This document shows, in pieces, positions 1 through 8,247 of a stretch of 31,210 nt of DNA. Positions within the stretch are counted from its first letter, which is position 1, and each line of letters starts with the position of its first letter. Position numbers and translations under genes: made by a program. Location of the stretch: the NCBI RefSeq assembly GCF_946222605.1, contig NZ_CAMIIE010000036.1:1-31210 (forward strand). Reading direction: 5' to 3'. Below the pieces are notes generated by a model. The model did not search any database. It was not told where the DNA came from and saw nothing but the letters and a program-made list of their open reading frames with translations. This stretch comes from an uncultured Acidocella sp. Its GTDB lineage: Bacteria; Pseudomonadota; Alphaproteobacteria; Acetobacterales; Acetobacteraceae.

Positions 1-261
1 CGTTTGAACGAGATCTCGCCAGAGCAAGCAGCACTGTTCGACGGCCAGAAATTCTTGCGGTCCCTTCACGCCTGGTTGAAAACCAACCCGCCGCTGCATC
101 GCGTTCAGGAGATGCGGCAGTTTATGTTTTCCGCATTTGAAGTCACAGCGGCGCTGACCGCGGTTCCGTCAAATTCGGGTAGCCTGGCCGCGGCGTGTGC
201 GAAGCCTTTGCTTGATGCAGTGCTTTACCCAGCGCCCCAAAAGGAGGGGCCGTGCCAATGA
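1..261 (+). CDS. Small hypothetical phage-region protein, probably 5'-partial
   Basis: The reading frame is open to the left edge of the window and ends with TGA at 259-261, so the true start probably lies outside. Within the window the first possible start is a TTG at 4 with no visible ribosome binding site. The visible product is about 86 residues, soluble, with a helical middle part rich in Leu, Phe and Ala. I do not recognise a family. It is placed directly ahead of three phage ejection-type genes on the same strand, so a phage structural or accessory role is inferred from position only. Its stop overlaps the ATG at 258 of a mini-ORF (ATGA arrangement), which points to a coupled phage operon. 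Confidence 0.5.
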   Translation, partial: RLNEISPEQAALFDGQKFLRSLHAWLKTNPPLHRVQEMRQFMFSAFEVTAALTAVPSNSGSLAAACAKPLLDAVLYPAPQKEGPCQ

Positions 262-308
262 TCACGCACGCCACACCGTCTCGAAAGCAAGGTTCCAAAA
301 ATGTCTAG
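252..308 (+). CDS. Possible 16-18 residue mini-ORF coupling two phage genes
   Basis: A strong Shine-Dalgarno sequence AAGGAGGGG (241-249) stands ahead of GTG at 252 and in-frame ATG at 258. The frame reads 16-18 codons and stops with TAG at 306-308. It overlaps the stop of the upstream gene by ATGA and the ATG (301) of the downstream gene by 8 bases. The peptide is basic and has no family. It could be a real small phage protein, a coupling leader that delivers ribosomes to the next gene, or chance. The unusually good ribosome binding site argues against pure chance. Confidence 0.3.
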   Translation: MPMITHATPSRKQGSKNV

Positions 309-1074
309 CTCGATTCTCGCGGGTCTCGGCGGCCTGTCGTCTCTCGTCGGTTCACTCGGCGGCGTTTTCGGCGCCGGCAGTGCGGCCAACGCGATGAAGG
401 ATGCGGCGGCCAATATTCAGGGCTACATCACCGACACCGCGCAGAAAGCCGCCAGTCAGCTTTCGCCCTACACGTCCATGGGCACATCGGCGGCGAATCA
501 GCTGACCTCTCAGCTGCCGTCCCTGTCTCAAGGCTTCAACCCCACCATGTCGCAGCTGGAGCAGACGCCGGGCTATCAGTTCGCGCTCCAGCAGGGGCAG
601 GAAGCGACACAAAACGGCTTCGCGGCGCGCGGCCTCGGCGTGTCCGGCGCGGCTTTGAAGGGTGCAGCCAACTACGCCACCGGCTTGGCCGACCAGACCT
701 ATACGAACCAGGCCAACATCTACAACCAGAACCGCAGCACCACCGCCAACATCCTGACCGGCGCGACAGGGCTCGGCGAAAATGCCGCGAACCAGATCGG
801 CAACTATTACATGGACACGATCAGCCCCTATGCCAGCGCGACGAGCGGCTATGGCAACGCCTCAGCCCTGGGCAATCTGGCGCCGTGGACAGCACTCACC
901 GGGCTCGGCAGCAACCTGACCGGCCAGGCCACGTCCGGCACCGGGCTGGGGCAAGCCGGAATCCGCGCCCTTTTGGGTGGCGGAAACGATTCCGTCTCAA
1001 CCCCGCAAAGTTTGGGGCAAGTGGCGAACCTTTATTCCCAAGCCAGCTCCAACCCGAACATGTACTTCCCATAA
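301..1074 (+). CDS. Phage DNA transfer/ejection protein (P22 gp7-like type)
   Basis: The product is 257 residues, rich in Gly, Ala, Ser, Asn and Gln. The N-terminal ~35 residues form a Gly/Leu/Ala-rich hydrophobic stretch. Around residues 83-135 it has the pattern seen in podoviral DNA transfer proteins: a T-P-G-Y-Q-F-A-L-Q-Q-G start, then an AARGL-SGAALKGAANYATGLADQ-like segment and Y-NQANIYNQNRS. Known members are carried inside the virion and leave with the DNA to help form a channel across the envelope. ATG at 301 follows AAGG at 289-292 with good spacing. It is the first large gene of a row of three (301-5390). The family assignment rests on motif memory; the role in this phage is inferred. 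Confidence 0.65.
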   Translation: MSSSILAGLGGLSSLVGSLGGVFGAGSAANAMKDAAANIQGYITDTAQKAASQLSPYTSMGTSAANQLTSQLPSLSQGFNPTMSQLEQTPGYQFALQQGQEATQNGFAARGLGVSGAALKGAANYATGLADQTYTNQANIYNQNRSTTANILTGATGLGENAANQIGNYYMDTISPYASATSGYGNASALGNLAPWTALTGLGSNLTGQATSGTGLGQAGIRALLGGGNDSVSTPQSLGQVANLYSQASSNPNMYFP

Positions 1075-1126
1075 CCATCGGATACGCCATGGCACAGCCG
1101 CATCGCATTCTGGATAGGAACAGGGC

Positions 1127-2866
1127 ATGAGCACCACCCTCGATCCCTCGATCATCACAGGCCAGCTTCAGCAGCAGGCGGAAAACACCGGCCCGCAGCA
1201 AACCCAGGGGTGGCTTGGCGCCCGGCAGCTGCTGCTCCAGAACCAGCAGCTCGCGGCGAAGCAGGCCGCCGGGCAGGATTTTCAGAAATCCATCAACCCA
1301 CTCACCGGTCAGGTCGATTACGGCAAGTTCAACGCGCTGCTGGGCGGCGATCCGCGCGCGGCTTTCGCGGCGCAAGACTCCTCTCAGGCCGGGATGGATA
1401 ATCAAGCCAAGTACCAATCGAATTTGCAGGCTGAAGCAAAGACTTTCCTTGATCGAAACTCGGCAAACAGTGCGATTTTCGCGAGCTGGACGCAGGATCC
1501 AAATTTGTCACGCGGCACGGTGCTGGATGACCTTAGCACGGCTGTTCATAACGGCACGATGGAGCCCAGCGAGGCGGCGGCGATCGCTGGCTCGTTTCCC
1601 TCAGATCCTTCGGAAAGGTCGAGTTGGACAACTGGCCTATACCGCACTCACGTCGCTGCCGGCGGTCACGTTCAAGATCTGCTGACCAATCTTGCCGGCG
1701 CGAATAATGGCAGCGGGACGTACATCTACGACCAAAATCCCCAGTCGCCGACCTTCGGTAAGGTCATGGGGTATTTGCCAGACACGCTTACCCCCGCTCA
1801 GGCTGTATCGACGACAACACTAACTGGCGCTGGGGGAAGCCAACAGATGCCTACAGCCGGATACGCAGGTGTCAATGGCATGGGCAACTTGGTGCCTGGG
1901 GGCGCCCGGATCCCTGTCGGCGCAAACCTCTTGGCCGGTGGCGGCGGCGGAATGGGGAGCGGCTATGCGCCATCCCCTCCGGCCAACGGTAATCTGCTGA
2001 CGGGCGGCGCGACGCCTGCACCGGCCCCCGCTGCGAGCCCACCCGTCACGGCGCGGCCCGTTGTGCCGGTATCCGCTACGCAGCCGAGCCCGGTATCGAC
2101 TATTTCTGCCGGCAGCCCCACACCCGCACCGGCCGCCCCTGCTTCTGCTCCGCCCCCCGCCGCCGCACCGGGCTGGAACGGCATCACCTTCCCGACCTGG
2201 GCCAAGCCCGGCAGCACATTCATTCCGGCCGGGCTTGATGCGGAGCAAAGTGTCGGTGCCGATATGTACAAGGCCGATATGGCTAAAATCGGTAATATTG
2301 GACAGCAGATTAATCAGCTTCAAAGCATCCTGGCGGAGGGGAGCAACGCAAACACGGGCGCTCTGGCCGATTTTTTCGAGAAAGCTGGCTCGACAGCGCA
2401 GCAACTGGGCCTCACCAACGGCCAGCAGGCGACCGACCTGCAGCTTTTGCAGAAGAATGTTAGCCAGCTCGTGACAAGCCAGCTGGGCGGCCTCGGCGTG
2501 CCGACGAACGACAAGATGAATGAAGTTCTTTACGGCACCCCGAACGCCACCATGACGCCGGAAGCCAGGCAGGGCGCCGTCGCTCAGGTTTTGGGAGGCC
2601 TGCGCTGGATGCAGGCCGAGATGGACGCGTTCCAGAGCTATCAACAGGCGGCGCAGCAGGCGGGGTATCCGATCAGCGCTGGCGCCTATGCGCAGTTCAA
2701 AGCACAATGGCAGAAACAGGTGCCGGTGGCGGCTTTCCAGCTGCAGGACATGCCGCCGGCGCTGCGGGCGCAATACCTCAAGTCCATCGGCAAGGATCAG
2801 GCGCAGGCGATCTATACCGCCATGACCAAGACGCTGCCGGCCATGGGGGTCGCCTCGGGTGGGTAA
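1127..2866 (+). CDS. Phage virion/ejection-associated protein with Pro/Ala-rich linker
   Basis: The product is 579 residues. The N-terminal half (about 1-230) is Gln/Ala-rich and predicted helical. A low-complexity Gly-rich then Pro/Ala/Ser/Thr-rich linker covers about 250-345. The C-terminal part (about 350-579) is again helical, with long Gln/Leu runs that could form coiled coils. No enzyme motif is visible. The layout of helical ends with a flexible linker, between a gp7-like gene and a transglycosylase-bearing gene, fits the second protein of a podovirus-like ejection complex (role inferred). ATG at 1127 is preceded by an AGGA motif. Its stop TAA overlaps the GTG start of the next gene by 8 bases, so translation is probably coupled. 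Confidence 0.6.
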   Translation: MSTTLDPSIITGQLQQQAENTGPQQTQGWLGARQLLLQNQQLAAKQAAGQDFQKSINPLTGQVDYGKFNALLGGDPRAAFAAQDSSQAGMDNQAKYQSNLQAEAKTFLDRNSANSAIFASWTQDPNLSRGTVLDDLSTAVHNGTMEPSEAAAIAGSFPSDPSERSSWTTGLYRTHVAAGGHVQDLLTNLAGANNGSGTYIYDQNPQSPTFGKVMGYLPDTLTPAQAVSTTTLTGAGGSQQMPTAGYAGVNGMGNLVPGGARIPVGANLLAGGGGGMGSGYAPSPPANGNLLTGGATPAPAPAASPPVTARPVVPVSATQPSPVSTISAGSPTPAPAAPASAPPPAAAPGWNGITFPTWAKPGSTFIPAGLDAEQSVGADMYKADMAKIGNIGQQINQLQSILAEGSNANTGALADFFEKAGSTAQQLGLTNGQQATDLQLLQKNVSQLVTSQLGGLGVPTNDKMNEVLYGTPNATMTPEARQGAVAQVLGGLRWMQAEMDAFQSYQQAAQQAGYPISAGAYAQFKAQWQKQVPVAAFQLQDMPPALRAQYLKSIGKDQAQAIYTAMTKTLPAMGVASGG

Positions 2867-5390
2867 CGCCATTCAGGACATGATCACGGCGGCTGCGCTC
2901 CGGCAGGGCATTGATCCGCGCTGGGCGCTTGCCACCGCGCAGGTCGAAAGCGGCGACAACCCCAACGCTGTCTCGCCGCTCGGCGCGCAGGGCGTGATGC
3001 AGCTCATGCCGGCGACGGCACGGGCGCTGGGCGTCACAAACGCGCTCGATCCGCAGCAGAACATCAACGCCGGCGTGGCCCTGCTCAAACAGGACCTGCA
3101 GCGCTACGGCAACCCGGTGGCGGCTTCGGCCGCGTATTTCGGGGGAACCGATCCCAGCAAATGGGGGCCGGGCACCTCTCAGTATGCCTCAAAGGTCAAA
3201 GGAGCCTATCAGAAGATGGCCCAACCAGCAGCGCCTGCCGCGGCGCCGGCGGACGATGGCTTTGATGCCTGGTATCAGCAGAACACCGCCCCCCAGGCTA
3301 GCCAGAAGGCGCAGAGCAGCGCGTCCGGCGGCTCGTCCGGCGATCCGGGCTTTGATAAGTGGTTTGCCGACAACACGGCTCCCGCGCCGCAGGCCGGGCA
3401 GCAGGTTACGCCGCAGCAGGTGGCCGACGCTCTGACGCCAGCGCAAAAGATCAAGGTCGGCCTGACGCGCGGGCTTGAGGTGGCCACGAACCCGATCAAT
3501 GAAGCGATCGCGCGCGGCGTCGGCGATGTTTATCATGCCCTCGGCGGCGATCCGAATTGGAAGCCGGGCCAAATTTACCAGAACGCCGCCAACCAAGAGA
3601 CGCAGGCGTACAACACCTATGAGGGCAACGCGAAGCCGCTCTCGCTGGTGAATGTCGCGAATGTCGGCGGCCAGCTGGGAACCGGCGGCCTGGCGCTGGC
3701 GTCCGGCGAGGGGCTCATTAACGGCGCGGCGCGCGGCGTTGCGGCGGCCATCCCGGAAGTCGGCCCCGCCGTGGAAGGCGCGGCGCGCTTCCTTACCGGC
3801 CGAGCCGGGCAATTTACGGGCGCTGGCGCCAAGGGCGCGCTGACGAAAGTCGGCTCCATGGCGGCGCAGGGCGCGCTGCAGGTGCCCGCCTTCGACGTGC
3901 TGACGGGGCGCCCGATCACGCCGGGTCAAATTGCGCTGGGCGCGGCGGCCAATCCCGTCCTGGGCGGCGCCGGCGCGCTGGCTGGGAACGCGCTGAGCGG
4001 CATCCTGACCGCTGGCCAGCCGGTGGAGCAGCGCGCCGCGCGCGCCGTGCTGAACGCGGCCAACGCCGATGGTGGTATTCCTGCGGCTTCCGCGGCCGGG
4101 CCGGGCGACACCCTGGCGACCACCGGGGGGCCGAACGTGCAGGGCCTGGCCGAGAGTCTAGCCAACCGGCCCGGCACCGGGCGCAACATCATCACGGGCT
4201 ATTTCCAAAACCTGATGGACCAGCAGCCGCAGGTTCTGGCTCAGGCGATCAAGGGCGCCATGGGGTCGAATGGCAACGTCAACGATCTCGTGGCCAATGT
4301 GATGCAGCAGCGCAGCGCGCAGGCCGCGCCAAAATTCCAGGCGGTGTTCTCGCGCATCCAGCCGACGCCACAAGAGATCGCGCCGCTGCAACCGCTGATC
4401 GATAGCCCTGAGGGCCAGCAGGCCGCTTCCACGGCGCTGACCACGATGCGCCGCGCCGCGCTCGGCCGGGGGCAGACCTTCAACCCCGCAGATTACGGTT
4501 TTGTCCAGAATGGCGGACGTTGGGATGTGGCGCCGAATCAGCTTTCTATGCCGGCGCTTCATGCCATCAAGGAGGGGTTCGACGATAATATTGAGGCGCT
4601 GCGCGATCCCGTGACCGGCAAGCTGCCGAACACCAAAGAGGTGAACGCGCTGGCGGCTATGCGTGACCGTTTCCGCAATATCTTGACCGGGCAATTCCCG
4701 CGCTACCAAGGCGCTCTTGATGCCTGGTCGGGCCCTTCCAAGGCCATCGATGCCGCGCGCCTGGGAACGAAAGTGCTGAGCACGGACACCGACCTGACGG
4801 CGCAGCGCATCGCCTCTATGGACCCCAGCGAAAAGGCCGCTTTTCAGGCCGGGGTGGCGCAAGCGGTCCTCAACAAGATCGGGCAGGTACAGGACGGCGG
4901 GAAAGTAGCGCGCATGTTCGCTACCCCGAATGTCCGGGCCAAAGTGGCGGCCGCGTTCAATTCGCCGGCCGAGGCGGAACAGTTCATGAGCATGGCCGAA
5001 CGCCTCAATGAGCAAGCGAACGCGCGCGGCGCCATCACGGGCAACTCGCGCACGGCGCTGCGGCAGGCGCAACAGGGGCACGATTGGGGCAAGACGGCGA
5101 TGGAGGCAGGAGCGAACGCGCTGGCCGGGCGCCCGCATATTGCGGCGCTGCGCCTGCTGCAGGGGCTGGGGAGCCATACGGCGAACCAAGGCAGCCCGGC
5201 TTATGACACAGCCTTGGCCAACCTGCTGACCAACCAGAACCTGGGCGATGTGGCGGCGCGGCTACAGGCGGCTCAGCCGGGCGTTCTCAGCCAGGGCGCG
5301 GCAGCGCTCGGCGCCGGGGCGAACCGGGGCGTGCGGCTTTCGCCGATGCTGCTGATGCAGCCTAACGCCTTGACCGGAACGGCGCAGTAA
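2859..5390 (+). CDS. Large phage ejection protein with N-terminal lytic transglycosylase domain
   Basis: The product is 843 residues. Residues about 5-115 match a soluble lytic transglycosylase (SLT/goose-lysozyme-like) domain: A-Q-V-E-S with the probable catalytic Glu30, then S-x-x-G-A-x-G-V-M-Q-L-M-P-x-T-A and the later A-A-Y-x-G region. Two copies of a GFDxWxxxNTAP motif follow (about 132-145 and 162-175), joined by Ser/Ala/Gln linkers. Glycine/alanine-rich hydrophobic stretches lie around 260-385, and the long helical C-terminal half is unassigned. Such proteins in podoviruses cut a local hole in peptidoglycan during DNA entry. GTG at 2859 overlaps the previous stop by 8 bases; ATG at 2880 is an alternative start that would keep the domain nearly intact. 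Confidence 0.75.
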   Translation: MGNAIQDMITAAALRQGIDPRWALATAQVESGDNPNAVSPLGAQGVMQLMPATARALGVTNALDPQQNINAGVALLKQDLQRYGNPVAASAAYFGGTDPSKWGPGTSQYASKVKGAYQKMAQPAAPAAAPADDGFDAWYQQNTAPQASQKAQSSASGGSSGDPGFDKWFADNTAPAPQAGQQVTPQQVADALTPAQKIKVGLTRGLEVATNPINEAIARGVGDVYHALGGDPNWKPGQIYQNAANQETQAYNTYEGNAKPLSLVNVANVGGQLGTGGLALASGEGLINGAARGVAAAIPEVGPAVEGAARFLTGRAGQFTGAGAKGALTKVGSMAAQGALQVPAFDVLTGRPITPGQIALGAAANPVLGGAGALAGNALSGILTAGQPVEQRAARAVLNAANADGGIPAASAAGPGDTLATTGGPNVQGLAESLANRPGTGRNIITGYFQNLMDQQPQVLAQAIKGAMGSNGNVNDLVANVMQQRSAQAAPKFQAVFSRIQPTPQEIAPLQPLIDSPEGQQAASTALTTMRRAALGRGQTFNPADYGFVQNGGRWDVAPNQLSMPALHAIKEGFDDNIEALRDPVTGKLPNTKEVNALAAMRDRFRNILTGQFPRYQGALDAWSGPSKAIDAARLGTKVLSTDTDLTAQRIASMDPSEKAAFQAGVAQAVLNKIGQVQDGGKVARMFATPNVRAKVAAAFNSPAEAEQFMSMAERLNEQANARGAITGNSRTALRQAQQGHDWGKTAMEAGANALAGRPHIAALRLLQGLGSHTANQGSPAYDTALANLLTNQNLGDVAARLQAAQPGVLSQGAAALGAGANRGVRLSPMLLMQPNALTGTAQ

Positions 5391-5688
5391 TCAGCACGAT
5401 CACGGCAAACACGAAGGCGAAGACCTTCACGGCGCTCCACGCGATGCCGCTCCAGTCAATCGGAGCGCCGGCAAAGCTCTGCTGAGCGAACATCACGTAG
5501 AGCATGGCGAAAATAAATCCGACGATCGCGGCGGGTGTGAACATGGGCGGATTCAAGCATGAATTGGCCTGCGGAGGCGAGGAAATTCCCGCGCGTTTAA
5601 CCGCTGGTTCGGCGCAAGGCGGACCAGCGACCACCGCCGCCCCGATAGAACACAGAAAGGCGATGGCGCCAATCACAGAACCTGTCAT
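5362..5688 (-). CDS. Possible small membrane protein, convergent to the phage genes
   Basis: On the minus strand a 108-codon frame encodes a hydrophobic N-terminus (residues 5-22), a Pro/Cys-containing spacer, and two clear transmembrane-like helices (about 52-68 and 81-101) ending in a basic tail. A shorter start at 5544 would give a 60-residue protein with only the two helices, a size and layout seen in holins and small inner-membrane proteins. Neither start has a good ribosome binding site. The 3' end overlaps the large phage gene by 29 bases. It could be a phage holin-like gene in reverse, a host small membrane protein, or a spurious frame; hydrophobicity is the only support. Confidence 0.4.
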   Translation of the reverse strand: MTGSVIGAIAFLCSIGAAVVAGPPCAEPAVKRAGISSPPQANSCLNPPMFTPAAIVGFIFAMLYVMFAQQSFAGAPIDWSGIAWSAVKVFAFVFAVIVLITAPFRSRR

Positions 5689-5695
5689 TCGTTAG

Positions 5696-5960
5696 GGCCG
5701 ACTGTCAGCGTCTCTGCGTCCATTCCGGTCGGCCGGCCTTCCTGAGTACATTCACCAAAGTCGTCGCTGTGGTCGCGCTACGCGTCGACCGGCTTGGGGA
5801 GGGAAACTCACGAGAAATTATGCCACTCCAGCGCGGTTCCGCTTAAATGCGACAGGATTATGCAATAATCAGGCAGGTATATTCATTCGCGGCCGCCGAA
5901 CTGGTTCCTACATTTCTGTTCATAATCGCGCGTCGCGCGAAGTAAAAACGGAGATCAAAT
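5696..5960. promoter_or_regulatory. Gap between the prophage remnant and SDR gene, with a palindrome at 5856-5870
   Basis: No gene is seen here. The perfect inverted repeat GATTAT-GCA-ATAATC at 5856-5870 lies about 90 bases ahead of the SDR start and may be an operator or part of a promoter. A second GC-rich palindrome CGCGCGTCGCGCG lies near 5929-5941. No integrase or attachment site was recognised that would mark the prophage end. Confidence 0.3.
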
Positions 5961-6818
5961 GTGAAGACTTGGTTCATAACCGGCGCCAATCGTGGCCTCG
6001 GACTTAAGATCACCCGCGCCGCCCTTGCGCGGGGCGACAAGGTCGTCGCCACCGCCCGTAATCCCGCATCAATTGGGGAGCAATTGCGCGCGTTCGGTGA
6101 TCAGCTCGTGACGGCGGCGCTCGACGTGACGGACATTGCAACCATCCATACGGCCGTTGACATCGCCCTGGATCGATTCGGCCGGATCGATGTCCTCGTC
6201 AACAATGCGGGCTATGGGCAACTTGGCGCCTTCGAGGAGATCAAGCCTGACACGATCGCGCGGCAGTTCGGCACCAACGTTTTCGGCGTCTTCGACGTCA
6301 CCCGCGCCATCCTACCGGCCATGCGAGCGCAGCGTTCCGGTTACATCATTACCATCTCCTCCATCGCGGGCATTACCGGTTTCGAGGGGTCATCGATTTA
6401 TTGCTCGACAAAGCACGCCATTTCCGGCTGGTCGGAGGGCTTGGCGAAGGAAGTTGCTCCGTTCGGAATCCGCATGACGTGCGTCTATCCGGGGCGCTTC
6501 CGGACCGATTTCCTTGACCCAAGCTCGGTACGCTATGGTGAAATCGCGATCGACGACTATGCGGACGTCTCGGCCAAGCGCCGGGCAGCGCTGGATGCCG
6601 ACAACCATCTGCAGCTTGGTGATCCGGAGACGTTCGCTGAAGTGATGCTGACGCTGGCAGATGCTGATAATGCACCGCTTCAGTTTGCAGCGGGATCGGA
6701 CGCCTTTCATACGTTCAAGGGCAAGGCCGCGGCACTTACCGAGACCGCGGAGCGCTGGAAGACGCTCACCTTGTCGACCGACTTTCAGGACAACGACACG
6801 GCCACGCGGGACGTTTGA
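5961..6818 (+). CDS. Short-chain dehydrogenase/reductase (SDR)
   Basis: The product is 285 residues and has the classical SDR layout. The cofactor-binding motif T-G-A-N-R-G-L-G is at residues 7-14, NNAG is near 81-84, and the active-site Y-C-S-T-K is near 147-151. An Arg in the glycine motif and a further Arg at the end of strand 2 (ATARNP) suggest NADP(H) rather than NAD(H). The substrate cannot be read. The start is GTG at 5961, preceded by GGAG at about 5950-5953. An AraC-type regulator follows on the same strand 198 bases later, and related SDR genes are often targets of such regulators, so control by that protein is a reasonable inference. Confidence 0.9.
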   Translation: MKTWFITGANRGLGLKITRAALARGDKVVATARNPASIGEQLRAFGDQLVTAALDVTDIATIHTAVDIALDRFGRIDVLVNNAGYGQLGAFEEIKPDTIARQFGTNVFGVFDVTRAILPAMRAQRSGYIITISSIAGITGFEGSSIYCSTKHAISGWSEGLAKEVAPFGIRMTCVYPGRFRTDFLDPSSVRYGEIAIDDYADVSAKRRAALDADNHLQLGDPETFAEVMLTLADADNAPLQFAAGSDAFHTFKGKAAALTETAERWKTLTLSTDFQDNDTATRDV

Positions 6819-6958
6819 TCAATGGGCTTCGACACGACAGCACGACGATCTCAGCCGGGGAGCCCGATTTTACCGCCACGCGCTTCGCCAGCCAGGCAGC
6901 CGGCAAACTTGGTATCGTCGGCATCGCGGCCGAGATCGGCAAAGCGGTTGATCATACG

Positions 6959-6987
6959 ATAGGCAAGCGGGGGCGAAATTTGCCTAT
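6959..6987. promoter_or_regulatory. Inverted repeat upstream of the AraC-type regulator
   Basis: ATAGGCAA (6959-6966) and TTGCCTAT (6980-6987) form a perfect 8-bp inverted repeat separated by 13 bases. It ends 29 bases ahead of the regulator ATG. The right arm contains a possible -35 (TTGCCT), with a weak -10 candidate (TAGTCT, 7005-7010) 19 bases on. Autoregulatory operator is the most likely role (inference). Confidence 0.45.
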
Positions 6988-7016
6988 CACGATGGAAAAG
7001 CTGCTAGTCTGAGACC

Positions 7017-7976
7017 ATGGCGCAAAGCGATGAGAGACACGCCGGAGCGGGCGAAGAGACAGCCATCGAACCGATCCGGGCACGCATCGCCACGGCCATC
7101 AAGCATCATCTGAATGGCCGTGGCGATGTGCAGACGCATATCGCCGGGCTCAGCATCCATGGATGCGCCGAGCCGAAGGAGCCGAGCTCCTATTTCTATG
7201 AGCCCTCTTTCGCTTTCATCGCGCGCGGCGCGAAACGGGTCGTCCTCGGCGATGAAACCTACGTCTATGACGAGACGCATTTTCTACTGACGGCACTCAA
7301 CCTGCCGACGATCGTCCAAGTGATCGGCGCCTCGCCCGAGACACCCTATCTCTCGCTTAAGCAGAACATAGATCTTGAGCTCGCGCGAAGTTTGATCGCC
7401 GAGATGGATGCTTACGCCATCCCGGCTTCGAGCTCGGGGGCTGCCATGGCGATTGGTCCGGTGACAGCGCCATTGGCGGCAGCGTGCCTCAGGTTGATCG
7501 ACTTGCTCGCCACGCCGCAAGACGTTCCAATCCTCGGCAAAGCAATTCAGCGCGAGATCCTGTATCGCGTGCTGACCAGTCCTGCCGGTGCGCGCCTGCG
7601 CCAGGCTGTCGAGATCGGTACCCAGACCTACCGCGTTACCAGCGCGATCCAATGGATCCGCGAGAACTATGATCGGGCGCTGCGGATCGAGGAACTGGCG
7701 CGGCTCGCTGGCATGGGCGAGTCGACGTTGCACCACCATTTCCGAAGCCTGACGGCGATGAGCCCCCTCCAGTACCAGAAGCGGATCCGCTTGCACGAGG
7801 CGCGGCGCCTGATGTTGACCGACCGGCTCGACGCCGGCGTCGCCGCGCGCCGCGTCGGCTATGACAGTACAACCCAATTTAATCGGGAGTACCGGCGCAT
7901 GTTCGGAGCTCCGCCGAAGCGAGACGTGCGGGAGCTGTTGAACGCCCCTGCTCACCATATCATAGCGGCTTCATAG
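7017..7976 (+). CDS. AraC-family transcriptional regulator
   Basis: The product is 319 residues. The N-terminal part (about 20-185) resembles the AraC_N (PF06719-type) cupin-like region found in regulators of alcohol and aldehyde-related oxidoreductases. The C-terminal part (about 208-303) holds the double helix-turn-helix: I-E-E-L-A-R-L-A-G-M-G-E-S-T-L-H-H-H-F-R for the first helix pair, and a second one ending in GYDS-TQFNREYRRMFG, the AraC signature. The effector is unknown. ATG at 7017 has no Shine-Dalgarno sequence and lies just behind a weak -10-like box, so a leaderless or near-leaderless transcript is possible. A perfect inverted repeat sits immediately upstream. The likely target is the SDR gene upstream, itself or both. 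Confidence 0.9.
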   Translation: MAQSDERHAGAGEETAIEPIRARIATAIKHHLNGRGDVQTHIAGLSIHGCAEPKEPSSYFYEPSFAFIARGAKRVVLGDETYVYDETHFLLTALNLPTIVQVIGASPETPYLSLKQNIDLELARSLIAEMDAYAIPASSSGAAMAIGPVTAPLAAACLRLIDLLATPQDVPILGKAIQREILYRVLTSPAGARLRQAVEIGTQTYRVTSAIQWIRENYDRALRIEELARLAGMGESTLHHHFRSLTAMSPLQYQKRIRLHEARRLMLTDRLDAGVAARRVGYDSTTQFNREYRRMFGAPPKRDVRELLNAPAHHIIAAS

Positions 7977-8094
7977 CGGCGCGGAGATCAGCACAGGCAG
8001 ACCTCCCCGCAGCATCGCTGGTGCGAGAAGGCTTATGCCGTCCGTGCGTGCGAGTGGCGGGCCGGCTTGCTTGGCCGAGCTGCTCTAAGCCGCC

Positions 8095-8226
8095 ATGACA
8101 GATTGTGATCTGCGCGCCCCCGGGCCGGAGGCCGAGCAGCGCGCCGACAGGCTGATCGAGCTCGTCATTCGCGGCCTGCGGGCACCAGAGTCCAGACGTC
8201 GTTCGGGGAGAGGAGGCGACGCGTGA
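8095..8226 (+). pseudogene. Possible C-terminal remnant of a TetR-type regulator
   Basis: The 270-base gap between the AraC-type gene and the convergent SDR contains one 43-codon plus-strand frame. The middle of its product (ADRLIELVIRGLRAP) looks like the last helix of TetR/AcrR regulators, which often end this way. An in-frame TAA stands just upstream at 8086-8088, so no complete gene is present. It may be the relic of a regulator once adjacent to the SDR/OYE operon. The match is short and the call weak. Confidence 0.2.
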
Positions 8227-8247
8227 ACCCTGGCGCGCGACGGCGGG

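Noticed and set aside
4158..5189. Minus-strand frame of 343 codons inside the large phage gene
   Set aside because: Arg-rich shadow product with no motif; the plus-strand frame is continuous and coupled to its neighbours.
6815..7012. 65-codon frame between the first SDR and the AraC-type gene
   Set aside because: It starts with TTG without a ribosome binding site, has no family resemblance, and covers the operator-like dyad; more likely a regulatory gap.
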